A stretch of 64,000 bases of DNA from Takifugu bimaculatus. Taxonomy: Eukaryota > Chordata > Actinopteri > Tetraodontiformes > Tetraodontidae. A program made the position numbers and the translations under genes. The notes beneath the pieces were generated by a model. The model did no database searches. It was not told the DNA's origin and saw nothing but the letters and a program-made list of their open reading frames with translations. Shown piece by piece: positions 36,101 through 49,170 of this stretch. The stretch covers positions 8,648,686 through 8,712,685 of the forward strand of contig CP034975.1 of the NCBI GenBank assembly GCA_004026145.2. Reading direction: 5' to 3'. The first letter of the stretch is position 1. Each line of letters opens with the position of its first letter.

Positions 36101-39092
36101 GGGGTGAATAACCGGTGTCACTCTTATCCCAGGTACAGAGCAGTACAGTAAATACACCGGCTATGCTCAGACCTACCAGTGGAGCGGAAGACACCACGAT
36201 GCAACCCCAAGGTACCGGTACAATCATTTTTCATGATCGTTTTTGTCTTAGTCAGTTGAAAGGACCCTTGGGTTCGTAAACCAATGCACCTCGTTCGTGC
36301 CAAACAGCTGCTGAGCTAATCTGGGTTAGAATCAGCTAATGTTCTTGTTTGAACCACAAGGTTAACTAAACATTAAATCCACGTTGTTTTACCTTCTGAA
36401 CAACTTTGTATAAATCCAATTATTGGCTGACCTTTCATTTAATACCATTGTGATGGAAAAATCAGTTTAAATCATTGTAAAACCCATTCCTGGAGGTTTC
36501 ACAGAACTATTGCCCATGCTGCGTAATCACCTTTAACTGTTTGAATTGTTTCAGAGATGCATGGCAGAGGAGATGCACAGAGATTGTTGCCATTGATGCT
36601 CTGCAGTTCAGGAACTTTCTTGAACAGTTTCATCCTTGTAAAATCAACCGAGAACTCAACAAGGTTTTTATTTTCCTCTTTTATTCTGTCTCGCACATTT
36701 ATTCTTCTTTTTGCGATTTTATTGCTGTTTTGTTTTACGTAAATCCATATATTATTTAAAACTGGTTTCCCTTATCCCCTTTTAATTTATGACTACAACA
36801 TAGTTGGGTGTATTTTATATGTTCCAAACTGATGGACCATTATATTTTTAGAGCATTGACTACCTTTGATTTATTACTCTCCCCATTAAAGCTAGAATGA
36901 ATTTTATTAAATGAGTTTAAAATGACCCGAGAGCTATTCATCATCACAATTATTAAATCTTCGTGGCAGTTTTTTTTTTTAATGGAAAATCTCAGATGGG
37001 TGCTTCCAGAAAGCGATGTTGAAGAAGATGTCCCTCAGTAATAGAAATCAAGACACTGACGTTGTCAAACCTGTTGTCAGAACGCACAGGGTAGCTTGAC
37101 AGATTTGACAAGGGGCTTGCGGAGCATTCGCCAACTGTGAAGATCAATCCTGTTTGGATATTGTCATATCTGCCCTTTCAGAGATAGAATTTATGAATTG
37201 TTCGTGCCATTCCTCACGCTGACCAGTCATTGTCAACATTCAGCTCTTTCCCGGTGGGAGAATAAATTCCAAGAGCTGCTACACATCATTCGTTAAACAT
37301 CATCCTTCTGGAATTGATTTGTCTTGTGACAGACGACCCACCCTGACATGTCGTGCTCATTGCTCCAGGTTTTAGGCCACCATAGGTGGATTTTATACGT
37401 ATATTTTCACAGAAGGACTCAGGAGCTGAGGGAAATGGTGCGAGTAGATATAATAATAATGTCTGCCAATTCAGACCAACCAACATTTTCATGGGTTGAA
37501 AGGTGTGTCGAGCACAGGCCGGCAGGCAAATGAATTACCCGCCTCCTATATTGCCTTTGTGTTTGATAGTATGGAGATGTTCTGTCGCCCTTGTTCTCCT
37601 TAAACGTACCAGTGATCCGGAACAATAAGGTGATCCCAGGACCCGGGGCTCACTAGAGCTTATTCTGGCATCATGTACTAAATGACACATAATTCCTTTC
37701 TTACAGCCTTACAGGGCTGGGGACTTTATTCAATGTCAGCTTCTGCTGGCGACCTACTGCATCACGATTGGTTCACGCGCAATCGGATAAATAAAGTCAT
37801 TAACAGCAGAATGTCATCATATTTTGACGTATAGAATCGCAACATCCTGCTCATTACAGACCTCCTGTGATTAAAGTTGGATCTTCTGTTTCATCCTCAC
37901 TCAGGCCTATTGCTGGTTTTGCTCGCCCGGAGGTTCAAAAGGAAGAGCTGGCGGCGGTGGCTACAGGAAACTGGGGGTGTGGTGTCTTTGGAGGCGACAC
38001 ACGCCTGAAAGGTAAGCTCTGACGCGGCGCGTCAATCCGTCAGGCTGCACCGGACTTTCATTCCTGCGTTTAATGAATAGATCTCAGGCTGGAAGGTTCC
38101 AGCGGAGCAGCCTGGGCATCCATTTATCTCGCAGGAACACGTTCATTTACCTAAGGCTCGTTTGTCGCCTTCCTTTTATTGATCGAATGACAAAGTTAAT
38201 GTTTCATAAATAGTGAAATTGATGCTCCTGTTGGAGTCCATCAATCTAGTACAGCTTTTTGGATTTTTGTCTGAAGCCAGCATCCCTGTCTCCGAGCAGA
38301 CAGTTTTACCAGTAGATCTGTTTCCCACTTTGCACCTGATATCCACAGTATACCATCATGCATCTTGTTAATTAGCAATGACAAGGTACAGCTCTCTATA
38401 GGCATCTACTGTCTGCTTAATGGCACGCCTCACGGGAAGAATTCAGTTATTCAGACGCTCTTCTCCAGCTGGGTCTGACTGAAGCAGAGAGTCACTTTTA
38501 ATTGTCTAGAATAGAGAAGGAAAACTGCTGAAAAGCTCATGTTTTCAGTGAAAAAGTTGGCTGGCGTTGCCCATTAACGCACCAGCTCCCCCAGTTTCTC
38601 CTGGGTCAGATGTGGCCAGAGCTGTCGGCAGGATGGTGTCAGTAATGATCCTAGTGATAATAAAGAGGATGCGGTTTTTGGTGACACGCTGACTCCCGAG
38701 ACCTGTTCCACTCCAGCTCTGCTCCAGATGCTGGCAGCTGCCGAGGCGGGCCGAGACGTGGCTTATTTCACATTTGGTGACAGCCAGCTCATGACAGATG
38801 TCCACAACATCCACTCTTTCCTCACTCTGAACAACATCACTGTCGGTAAGTGTTGTTTTTCCGACGCTCTATTATTCTTCGGACATTTACGTCAATTAAA
38901 CATTATGTAGCGACAATAGAACGGAGGATAACAACACCTGAGAGTCTTCTTGTCTCCATCCCAGGTGAGGTGTATGGTCTGCTTCAGCAGTACTACAGCT
39001 CCGTGTGCAAGAGCTGCCACAGTCGGCGGCCCGATGTCAGCCTCTACTCCTTCATCTACCGGCAGGTCAGGTCCCTCCCAGGCGCCAGATGA
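24124..39092 (+). CDS. parg: Poly(ADP-ribose) glycohydrolase, one apparent frameshift
   Basis: PARG hydrolyses poly(ADP-ribose) chains after DNA-damage signalling. Exons: 24124-24199, 24292-24959, 25098-25220, 25531-25617, 25783-25857, 28534-28626, 29246-29400, 30869-30948, 31027-31087, 31214-31289, 32223-32370, 36133-36211, 36555-36663, 37905-38011, 38717-38845, 38965-39092. The basic/acidic N-terminus has a PIP-box-like KITDFF. The catalytic macrodomain carries VDFANQFVGGGVTSSGLVQEE, with the GGG...QEE signature, then TGNWGCGVFGGD and YFTFGD. Exon 14 is 107 nt where 106 is expected: AYC is followed by one extra base (37913/37914) before GFARPEVQKEEL. The corrected product is 730 residues; human PARG is longer, mainly in the N-terminus. 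Intron 4 is GC-AG. The C-terminus may differ if a GTCAGG donor at about 39067 is used. Confidence 0.93.
25858..28533 (+). other. parg intron 5
   Basis: A 2.7-kb intron with no gene visible on either strand. It holds poly-A/T runs (26539-26551) and unique-looking sequence at 27480-28000. The minus-strand open frames at 27239-27743 show no family match. Confidence 0.6.
33062..33361 (-). mobile_element. tRNA-derived SINE
   Basis: On the minus strand the head contains TAGCTCAGTCTG (box A) and GGTTCGAGCTCC (box B) spaced as in a tRNA promoter. It is followed by a body whose far end reads, on plus, gctttatccctttcggggtcacggggag, a motif widespread in fish repeats. The tRNA part is degenerate and lies in a parg intron, so it is a SINE head rather than a working tRNA gene. 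Exact ends and target duplication are unclear. Confidence 0.7.
35690..35940 (+). mobile_element. Degenerate non-LTR retrotransposon fragment
   Basis: Broken plus-strand frames read FDYGDV, then LDALHHSTIRYASGAL, resembling the 'DYGDVIYM...LDAVYHSALRFVTG' block near the C-terminal end of fish LINE reverse transcriptases. Several stops and shifts show it is dead. The family cannot be named by eye. Confidence 0.5.
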
Positions 39093-42000
39093 CTGCAATG
39101 GGGGCTCGGCCAGACGGTACCTCCCTGCGGACAGCTGCTAAGGTCATGTGGCCCATGAGTCACCGTGGCTTAGTGGTGAAAAAGGAAGCAGCCTGCGTTT
39201 TTCTTTGCCGTTTCTCCACACTGCTTCGTTAGACAGGCCGCTAATGAGCACTTGTTTTTATTAAAAGCAGTCATTTCAAACAGCCATAAATCTCCACCAG
39301 AAATCAAACGACAACAGAAAAAAGTGATTAGTCGCGATGGCGTCTGGCATCGCAGTCCGAGCTGTGTTCATTTTCCAGCTGCGAGTAACGCGCCGATGTA
39401 TTGAGCTTCAATATTGCACAATCCCAATTTTAATAGTGCAGCAAAAGGTTGCCATCCATCTTCTGACTATGTCATGTTGCCTTTTTTACACCCACACATA
39501 TCCAGCCTAATTGTATTGGCTGTCAGAAATGGAACTAAAGGAAAATAATAGCAACAGTGGTGTCTGGAAGGCTCAGAACAGCCTCGAGGAAGGAGGTTGA
39601 TGTGAAGAATAGCCTTCCTGTTTGGGAAATAGTCTCCATTTCAGTGTTCATAGAAAGACAATTAGTGGCCATTAATGGGTCAAACTGCATTTTTGACATT
39701 TCTTTGATCAATAAAATCAGTTTTGAATAAATGTGAGGATTTCTTGTTTTACCCCAGCCTTGTTTCTTTGGGACGAAACCACCAATGTCAGTTTTATGCC
39801 TTTGTCTTTAGAGCAAAATGAGCCTTGTCATGTAGCTTCAACTGGGGCTTCAGCCGTTCACTTGCGGATTAATAAGGTCGCACCTTTTATAAAAACTGTA
39901 CATGACACTTCATTATATGAAGACTGGATGTTAGAAGATGGAGCGGCCCAGTTTCTGGATGAGCTCTCTTGTCAAAAAGGAGAGTAGGTGACCAAATGTG
40001 ATGATGGGGGATTTGATTTAAGAAATCTGACGTCTTTTTTTTTTTTGACGCGCCGCGCGAAAATAATGATTTATCTTCAGTCTTAGGCGCTGCAGTGGTA
40101 GCATAAGGTTTTCGTACTCATGCCTTTCTACTGTAATTGTCTAATGAGCTGTTATTTATCACCTAAAATACTGCAGGAGTTTATTCAGTGTATATTTTTA
40201 TGCTAACAAAGAAGGGCTGAGTGGACCTGGGCGTACGCCAGTGAGCGATGTGCTGTCTGCCTCAGTCTTTGTGGCTTGCTGGGCTTAAAAAAAGTCCTTT
40301 GGTGGCATCTCCCCTAAGGGGCTCCACCACAGTCACTGCGGGGGTGTCCTATTGAACTGATCCCTCTGCACTGAGCCCCATGTGTGTCTTTGACCTTTTG
40401 GCTGCCATCTGTCATAAAGTCAAGAACGGTGTTGGTTCTATTTCCACACTTTGACATGGCTTGACTGCAGTTTGGGACAGAGAAGAGGCAAAAAAAATCA
40501 CAATGAGAGATGCTCTTTTTTAATTGTGGTTAAAAACCCAACTTTAGGGTTACTGGTGCTACTTGAATGTCAGTCTTCACTAACAGTGAAAGAAATATGA
40601 ACTTGGCTGTATGAATATATGTATGTTCCATCAACCCAAATAGAAGAGATCAAGCGCGTAATTACGCGCGTAATTTTTTTTCTGAAGCTGATTTTGCGGT
40701 GTGTTGGGCCAAGAAGTTCTGGTAATGTCTCCATTATAAATGGGTCGGCCCTTTTACGTGACAATCCATTTACAATTCCTTGTCATTTTTTGTGTATAAG
40801 TGGAACATCCCAGCATGCTTTGCTGGAGTTGTTTGAGGTTCTCTTGGCCGCAGATTAGAGGCGTTATCATTGAATATTGATCGGTTGATGAAAACCCTTG
40901 GGAGGAAAAGGGAGGACTTGTTGTCCTGCGCTCACATTTGCTGATTATTCCTACTTTCATAAGATCCTCCATAAGTTTAAAGAAAACCTGAGGCATTTTG
41001 GCGCCGATAGCATCATAAATTATTAACATTTAACACTTTCTTGGCGTGAGCACAATATAGACTTAAGATGTACAGTTGTTTGCACCGACTTTGACTTTGT
41101 TCAGATCTGAAATAAAGGAATAATTCCAGCTTCACGATCATCATCACTGCATTGAATCAGAGCAATTGAACCCCCGTTTGGGTGTTTGCCGCGTCCTGCT
41201 CGCGCTCTGTAAAGACAACTCATCTTTTAGATCAGTTTGACACTGTCGAGTCTCCCTGAACGCGCTGGTGCATGTAAACGTCCTCGTCTCTCACTTCCGT
41301 AGCCGTCAGCCTGTATGAACTCGGCTTGATCTAAATGTCCTCCCTGTCCTGCACAGTGCCACGAATGCAGAAACGGTTCCTTGTCCAACGGCGGTTCCGT
41401 CGCTGCTCCAGAAACATGCTTGCGTTGTCCTTTTGATTCGGTCTCCATCGCCCGCAGCTCAGATGAGGGCGAAGGAAGAGCAGGCGCCGCTGCGGTTGTT
41501 TATCACCGGCGGCTTTCTGCGGCCGTTTTGCTCCTGATGTTTCCACAGCAAATGATCCAAGAAGGGGAAGAAAAAAAAAATCAATTTTTATGTGAGAGCT
41601 GTAGCTTTTAAGCAAACTGACTGCTCATTCCATAAGGTCAAGGATTGAGTAAGCGGAGGTATTTTTTCCCCCTCCTCTTCCTGTTAGATTGCCTCTCTGA
41701 CATTGGGGTGATTGATACTGACATGGATGAAAGATGGAACAAGGTCAGCTATAGAGAGCAGCGTGGTCGCCGCAGCAACCTGCATAAGGCGAGAGATGAC
41801 ACTTTCTGCCCTAAAAGTTTCAAATCTCGGCATCTTTAGCGGAGAAAGGGAGCTGACTGAGCGGTTATGGGAGGACAAAATCTAACTTTAATTTGCTGCA
41901 CATACTGCTGACAGCTGGAAAAGCTGTCTTTGTTCCGCGTTTGTCCGATTATAAATTATAATTCACGCGCGTCGTGTTCAGTCTTAATCCAGGGTATGAA

Positions 42001-45000
42001 CTTTGTTTGCATAACTGAATTTGTCGGATTCAAACCTGAAGGCGTCTCCTCAGGCTTTTAATTGCACACTTGTTGCTCCTTTCCCACCCCCACAAGTGCA
42101 AGACGCCATCTGGCCTGCAGACACTCGGGACCAATCGTTTCAAAACGAGACGAATGAGCATTCTGGAAGGTTTCGCCGAGCAACAGCAAGGTCATTAAAG
42201 AATATGAACCATATCCGGCTGCTTTCCGGATGCATCAAACAGGAACCCTTATCTGGGAGAGAAGCCAGATGTTCTTCCTGGTTTCAAAGGTGCCTGAGAC
42301 AGATGCATCCCGCAACTTTCAAAGGGGACAACTTGCTAAACATTTGGCCTTGATTCTTTTTAGGACTTTATTAGCTCTTGACACATGTCGCCAGGTTCTA
42401 AATTTTAAGAAAAGAACAAATATTTATCCTACTATTGTGGAAGGTGGAGAGCTCCTGACGTGGTCGGGAGTGACTTGCTCTCCTTGGAGAACCGGAACAA
42501 TGTTCCCGATGTGTCGTTTGCTACGTGCGTGCGAGGACTTGAGACAGCTGAGCACGGGGGAATAGCTGAAGCAGGCGGCCGGAGGCGCGAGCCGTTTGAC
42601 TCTTTGTCCAGGGAGAGGAGGGAGCTGCCTGCATGTGCCCTTAGCGCCGTTTCAGAGGCACATTAGACCTCAGAGGCTGTTCTCTGGGCTTTGTTACGGA
42701 CCTGTCACTGTTTGGGTGCTGACTTCTGTGTTCATTTGCATGTTGGGACAACAAGAAACCATTCTTGAAAACTATTTATAGTGTTTTAAAGGCCAGTTTG
42801 ATGATGGGCTGCATGGGGGGTTGAGGATTTCCTGGTTAGAAAGCGAATCCCCGCTGTGCCTTTTTTTCTGAATGTTAATTGGATTTTACGTGCGAAAGCC
42901 TCGCGGTCCTAATGGAGACATCCTTTTTCATCAAAACATCAATGATCCACGCCAAAGCGGTTGCCTGTATGATAGCTGTCTCGGGAGGGTTTTACGACTC
43001 TAACTGAGAAGAGAAATCGCTGGATGGATTCTTTTATCTTTGCTCTCTGTTTAACATTCAATAATCCCGCACTTAATTTGAGATGGGGGGGGCATCAGAA
43101 GAGGGCCACAAGGCAGTAAAATGTGAAAAGAAACGTTATTTATAGTTCAAATAAAACTCAAGGCACACTTCTGTAGTTTGGCTAAAACCACAAAGTCGTT
43201 CTGGTTGTTTTATTTCATAACGCAACGCTCCTCTTGGCTCAGGCGAAAGCATCCTGATGCTTCTCTTGAGTCCGTTTTAGGGGCTGGAAATGCAGCAGGT
43301 TCTGGTTAATTGTGATCTAGTGAGACAAAGCCCATTTGTTGTGCCCATCTGAGCTGTCTCCTGGGCCCGTATCCCTGACAAGTGGGGTTTGTGGGGCCAT
43401 AAAGCAGCTCTGCCGCCATCGCTCAGCCTGGTGCTCTGTTGCATATGAACTCGTGGGTAAACCGGCAGCTTTATTTGCACCGAGACGCAGCTCAGCTCAG
43501 ATGATCTCACCCCTCCTGCCTCCAACGCTGTTCCAGGAACATATCTTGATGACAAACTGCCGGTGGCAGAAAAAGGAAAAGAGAGAAGACCAATGTCGAT
43601 TCACCGGCCGTTTAATTTGGACATTTTTTTCATGGATAAGTACATCATTTTTTCCTTCCCCTTTCAATTACCCAAGCACCCATAAAATCCCGAACTCTGC
43701 TTTCCGCAGTGAAATATCGTCCCGCTAGCCTGCAGCAATAAGAGCAAGATTTAGGATCCCGTCCTCCCTGACATGCAGGCAAACGGAGAGTTGCTCTCTG
43801 CCGCCAGATGTGTCCATCTACAGCCGCTCGCTCCACCTGGAGCGTTATTTTATCGCTCTAGTTTGGTTCCTCTCCATTCACCTTCACTACCCTGTGAAAA
43901 CGTGTCGGCACAAACGAGCTCAAGAGTGCACAGAGACTGTGCGTTACCATTGCTGCCCTTAGATCACACTGATGGAAAGCTTTTTAAATTGGGCAGTATA
44001 ACACACCAATTATTCTAATCCTACCTTTCATTTTTTTCAAATCCTTCTCTTTGATGTCTGTAAGCACGGGGCTGCCGGCGTTTGTGTAGAAAATGGGTGA
44101 CACCAGGTAAGGTGATATCCATAGATAGATAATCACTGTGTCTTGGGCCATGTCTATAGATATTGACATGAAGGTTGTCAGAAGGTTGCTCTGTGTTCCC
44201 ACAGTAGCCTCTTGTTAGCTGGTTTCTCAGCAGAAATGTGCAAAAACATTACTAAACCATGGAAAAGTCACGTCCAATGAGCACGATCGATACATTCACC
44301 CCAACGGCTTAAATAAAGACACTTACAAACACACTTTGCTCTGGTGCTGCCCCAGTTCTGCCTCAACTTGTACCCATTTCGCCTCCCTTTGGCTAGAAAT
44401 CTCACCGTATTCATCTAGTCAGTTGATGTCTTTCATGGGATCCACCTAAGTAGTGCGGGTAATCAAGTAATTGTCGCGAAAATGGACTTGTTAGCTTTAC
44501 CAATCCACTGGGTCTCCATTTAGCCACCGGAATCCTGAAAGTGATGGAGTCACCGCCAGCTGTGGGCAGGAGGATCTCATGTCTGCCTCTGCCTCCGGGC
44601 CTCTCATCATCTCCGCTACACCCCACACAGCTCGTCCCCGTTGGGACGGTGCCGAAGGGACAGATGGCCACTTGGTAGCTGAGCATTAAATGGAGCACAC
44701 CCTTTTTTTTTAAAAAAACTCATCTCCTGTTTCCGTTCCTCTTTTCAGAAACGCCGGTAATGCTTCCGTCGCACATCTGGCTCAGAGGCACACAAACCGC
44801 CGCTCCGGGGAACAGCCCCACATGACCACACGCATGCACGCCCATGTCTTTTTATTAGCCGCCATGGCAGTATAGCCATTAGCTGTCTGGTGGTTGTTTT
44901 CACTTAAAGTCAAGTTATGAGATGTCCTTCAGAACTCATGGCCAGTCCACACATTTCACTGTGGAGACGGGGCTTTGTGAGCAGCGCTCCTAATGAGCTC

Positions 45001-48000
45001 CTTCCATCTAACTTTTCTCCCTCCTGTCGCCTCGCATCCACTCACGTCTGGCATGTATGCAACTGGCTCTCGGAGCTGCTCTCATGCTGAAGCGGAAGGC
45101 CACGCCAGCAGAGGAGCAGTAGTTACTCCGATGTAGGGAGAGCAGCGGAGACACTGTCTCTTCTGTGGATGATTGACTCGGGTCTCTGATGGCCTGGCAC
45201 GACCGTTTACCTTCTCGACTAGCTTCAAACCCGCCTCTGCGTCGTTGTAAATCCCGGCTCGGCTTCCGTGGACGTACGTGTGCGGACCTAACGTTCGTCT
45301 TTACTGGTTTGAAGTGTGCGCTTATGATGATATTGATTACACAGGTAACAGCGTTGGTTATTCCCTCTGAGCCCCTGCTGCCTGGCTCACCCTTCCACCT
45401 ACACAGATTAGGCCCGACCTTTCACGCAACGCACGCCGGCTGCAGGACGCGTTGCGATAAATCACTCCCGAGACGAGGGAGCGGTGGCAGGGCGGAGACG
45501 CGCATCCGCCACCCGAGATTTACGCCGCACATCGAAGCGCAGGCCGGCAATCCGGATCACCGGGTCAACTTCAAATTGGTTATTGATCTTCCAATCCCAA
45601 AATGAATCATACATCGCCCCGCGTTGTTTAGGGAGCGAATTTACAGTAGCGCGACTCGCGTCGAGGCTGATCCGATCGATTATTGTCTTCACACAGCATC
45701 AGAAGTGAATGGGGAGTAAATAGGAAAAGAAATTAGACTCGGCCAATCTGGAGATGAATAGGTGCTATATGCTGTCATTGTGCTGAGTCTCATTACAACA
45801 CGTCAAAACAAGCGACGAAAGTGTTGACAGTCGCTTAAGTGAAGCGTTTGAAGTTGTAATGCGGATCCGCGCAACAGCCGCTGATTATTCCAGGCTGTTC
45901 CCAGGGCTGCGGCCCTGAACTCTTCAATCTACATTTTGCCAATTAATCTTTCCAGAGAGGGAAGCAACTTCTGCACAATTTGGACTTGGTCGCTTGTTTT
46001 AATAATGATAGCAGCCCGGTTATTAAACGGCACTGATACAGTACGTGAGAAGGACTCTGCCAGAGCGGCGTTGGCGCCGAGGACTGCAGCTAACTGGCGC
46101 ACAGGCTCCCGCCGAAGCGGATCGTCTCAGCTCTCGGACATGCCTAATGGAGCTTCACTTTTTGCCCAATTAAGCTGCAGGATTTTTGTGTAAATGTATC
46201 TCCAGCCCGGAGATCACTTCCCTCGTAAATGCCAGAATGGCCATTATCACATTTTTTGGCGAATGAAAAGAGACAGCTATATTATAGAGTCTGCCTTAAT
46301 TGAAAGATTGTTAGAATAGCAGCACTGATGCCTGGGAAGATCCTCTTAAATGTCCTTATCTGAAAGTCAGTCAGAACTCCACTACTTATTTTCCCCGTCC
46401 AAGATGGCCGCCCTCGCTGCGCCTTTGGTTGGTTCTCCGGACTAATTGGCCATCAAATTTGGTCCTGTTTTAATCTTGTAGAGGTTATTATGGATTTGTG
46501 GCCTCACGTCCAATTACAACAGCTCATCGCGACTAAAAGGCCATTAGCGAATACAGCCTGCATAGGAGCAGCGTGCACGCAAAAAAAGTGCAAAGGTTCA
46601 CACCCTTTTTAGGGGCTATCTTCATTGTTTCACTTTTTGTTTTACCTACGTCAGTATTTTCGTTGAGATGTAAAATTCCCTGAAACTTACTTTTACATTT
46701 AATATCAGCTATTTCTATAAGCATCGCCTTCACCCTAGCACACACTTTCCACCTTTCTTTGCCATTTTCACTTGCCTTATTGGCCCAGCCCCACGCCGTT
46801 TCATTTCTCCTGGATGCTGGCAGGCCCTTAAGCAGCGGGGACTCTGGCCAGACAGGTCTGCTCCCCTCTGGAGTCGATAGCTGCCAGCATGCAGGGCTCT
46901 GTACCCGTCTGCAGTGTGGCAGATTCTTATTAGCGGTAATGTACTCCCATCATCCATCTCCAGGTGGGCTTCCACCATTGATCTCAATGCCAAGGCCTGT
47001 CACGAAACGCTCCTCATAATGTGAAAGCCCTGCTGGCCAGCGGCTCTGGCTTTAGGATGACCCAGGTCGTTTGTTCCACCAATAGACTCGCCGCTGGAAA
47101 ATCGTAATAAGAACATGGGCGGCAGCCTGACGTGTTGTCGTCTTTAATATCAGACCTGACAAAAGGCTGCAGAGTGAATGGTAGCTGTTCATGTTGAGCT
47201 TGCGTGAGCTGCTGTGAATTTAATAGACCAATGGTAGATCCACAGAGAGGAACGTTAGCTTCACCTTTTTATACCCTTTCCTTATGTTGTTTGCTTCTTC
47301 TGTGATCTATTACATGCAAAGATAGGGGCGGGAGCTCTTTATTGGTCCTCACAACCTCACATTTGCATTGGCTAATTTGCTGAATTCCAAAGTTAAGCGA
47401 GGCAGGTGAGGACGTTTGACGAAGCATTTAATGTTTCCTTTTTGGGGCTCTCGGTCGACCGAGTTCAGTGGAGAATTAAATTCGGGTCTCTCCCCGTAGA
47501 CTCTTCCCATCTGCCAGGAGCCTGTCAGTGAAGCGCGCTGAGCTCGGTGGCTTGTCCGGTCACAGCTACATTAGCTTAGCATCGTGTTGACATGATTTAC
47601 AGAAACACATGTAGGACAAATAGGTGTTAGCTTATTGTATTGGTGTTTTAATAAAAAACTGAATCGTATAAGCTACAAATTTCAACAGATTTGACCATTA
47701 GAAGGCTTTATCGACAGTTTAATAACACATTTCTGCTCATTACATCAGACAGAGAACAGAGAATTACTAGAGTTCAACATTTATTTCACATCGGAGGCTT
47801 CTGCCATAAGATATTCCTCTAATTTAAAACAGAAACGGCCCCTTCCATCAAAAATAAATAAGCTTTTCTTTTCTTTTCCGCACCAACAAAACCTTTTCAC
47901 CCAACACTTTGAAAGCAGCTCCATCATCCATGGAAGGTGTTTTCCACAGCAAACACCAGTCACAAATATGATCACGGACACGTGTTACATTGATTTTCCA

Positions 48001-49170
48001 CACCACATCGATACTGTTCAGCACAAGGTACGATAACCAGTCCTATTTATAGAAACCACACTGAATAAACAGCAGCCAATAATGCAGTCTTACAGATGTA
48101 TCATTGAGAATAGATGGCAAGTTGAAACAGAAACAATTAATATCAAGGATAACCTACTAAATATAGCTAGAACATTTCATTTTTCTACACAAAACTTCAT
48201 TTTAAGGCATTTTTTTATACTTGGTTGATCCATTGTTTCTTTTCTATATACTTATATATTATAAAAATACAGTTAGTACTTGGGTTTTGTTCAAACATGC
48301 AGGTTTATACTATATTTTTTAACATATTATTCACATTCTGTTTGGCTGATGATGGAACGATGCATAAGGTAATGACATTGGTCACAGTTTCCCACAGATG
48401 ACAGTGGAATTACCACAGACAGAAGGCCTGTAGAAAAATAAAGTGTAGATTAATCTACATTACAGGGCGTTTTGACCCACAGCAGCATGCTTGACAGTGA
48501 CATCTACACGTTTCACTCATGATCATATCAAAAATAAGAGCTATAGCTGAGTTACTACCACAAATTGCACATTTACCCATAATGTAATAGTGTTATTGCA
48601 CAAAATACACAGTTATCAGTAGGTTTTCTACCCTTCAAGTGCAAAAAACAACCCCTTTGTACACACGAACACAGTGGTTTGGCTCCGTCACCCAGCAGAC
48701 CTCCACGACTTCACACACCACGACGAGTATTCAGTCCCATCCTCAGGAAAAGTGCCCTAATCTTCTGGATTTTTCCCGGACACGAGGATCAAACCCACCT
48801 CGGGTACGTTACACGAAAGCACAGCATGAAACAGTTTGGCATGGTTGCACGGCGACGATGGGGTGTAACATATACGTGTCTTCCTTACATCCCTTCATTG
48901 GTTCAGTCTCTGTAAGTGGAGCTGCTCCTCACAATGCTACAAACCAGACATGGCTTCTGTTTCCTTTAATCTCAGGCTACCTGATATTATTCTACTGTCT
49001 GGACACAGAAAATATTCACATAAATACTGTATATGGTAACTTTAAGGCTTTTTTTTAATATATCTTTTTACAATATTGCACAGATGACAAAGGTCTCTCA
49101 ACTACTGAAGCTACAGCTAAAGTCAGAATCTAAGAGGAGCAGCTGAGTGGGCGTGTCCTCCTATTATGGC
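39093..49170. other. 10-kb gene-free interval between convergent parg and chat
   Basis: No exon of a known family was seen on either strand. Human OGDHL and C10orf53 lie between PARG and CHAT, but no trace of their proteins is visible here. Some stretches (about 45.9-46.5 kb) are of high complexity with many homeodomain-like CAATTA/TAATGA motifs and could be conserved non-coding elements. The longest open frame (45189-45605) lacks recognisable motifs. Parg 3' UTR at the left and chat 3' UTR at the right take up unknown lengths. Confidence 0.55.

Larger units (their letters stand above)
32371..36132 (+). other. parg intron 11
   Basis: A 3.8-kb intron carrying the SINE (33062-33361), a C-run (33809-33819), and the LINE scrap near 35.7-35.9 kb. 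Otherwise no recognisable content. Confidence 0.65.

Noticed and set aside
45189..45605. 138-codon plus-strand open frame in the parg-chat gap
   Set aside because: Starts at an ATG but shows no domain, no splice context and no hydrophobic or repeat pattern; consistent with chance in a GC-richer stretch.
48639..49058. 139-codon plus-strand open frame
   Set aside because: Lies in the chat 3' region, with no recognisable sequence or coding signal.
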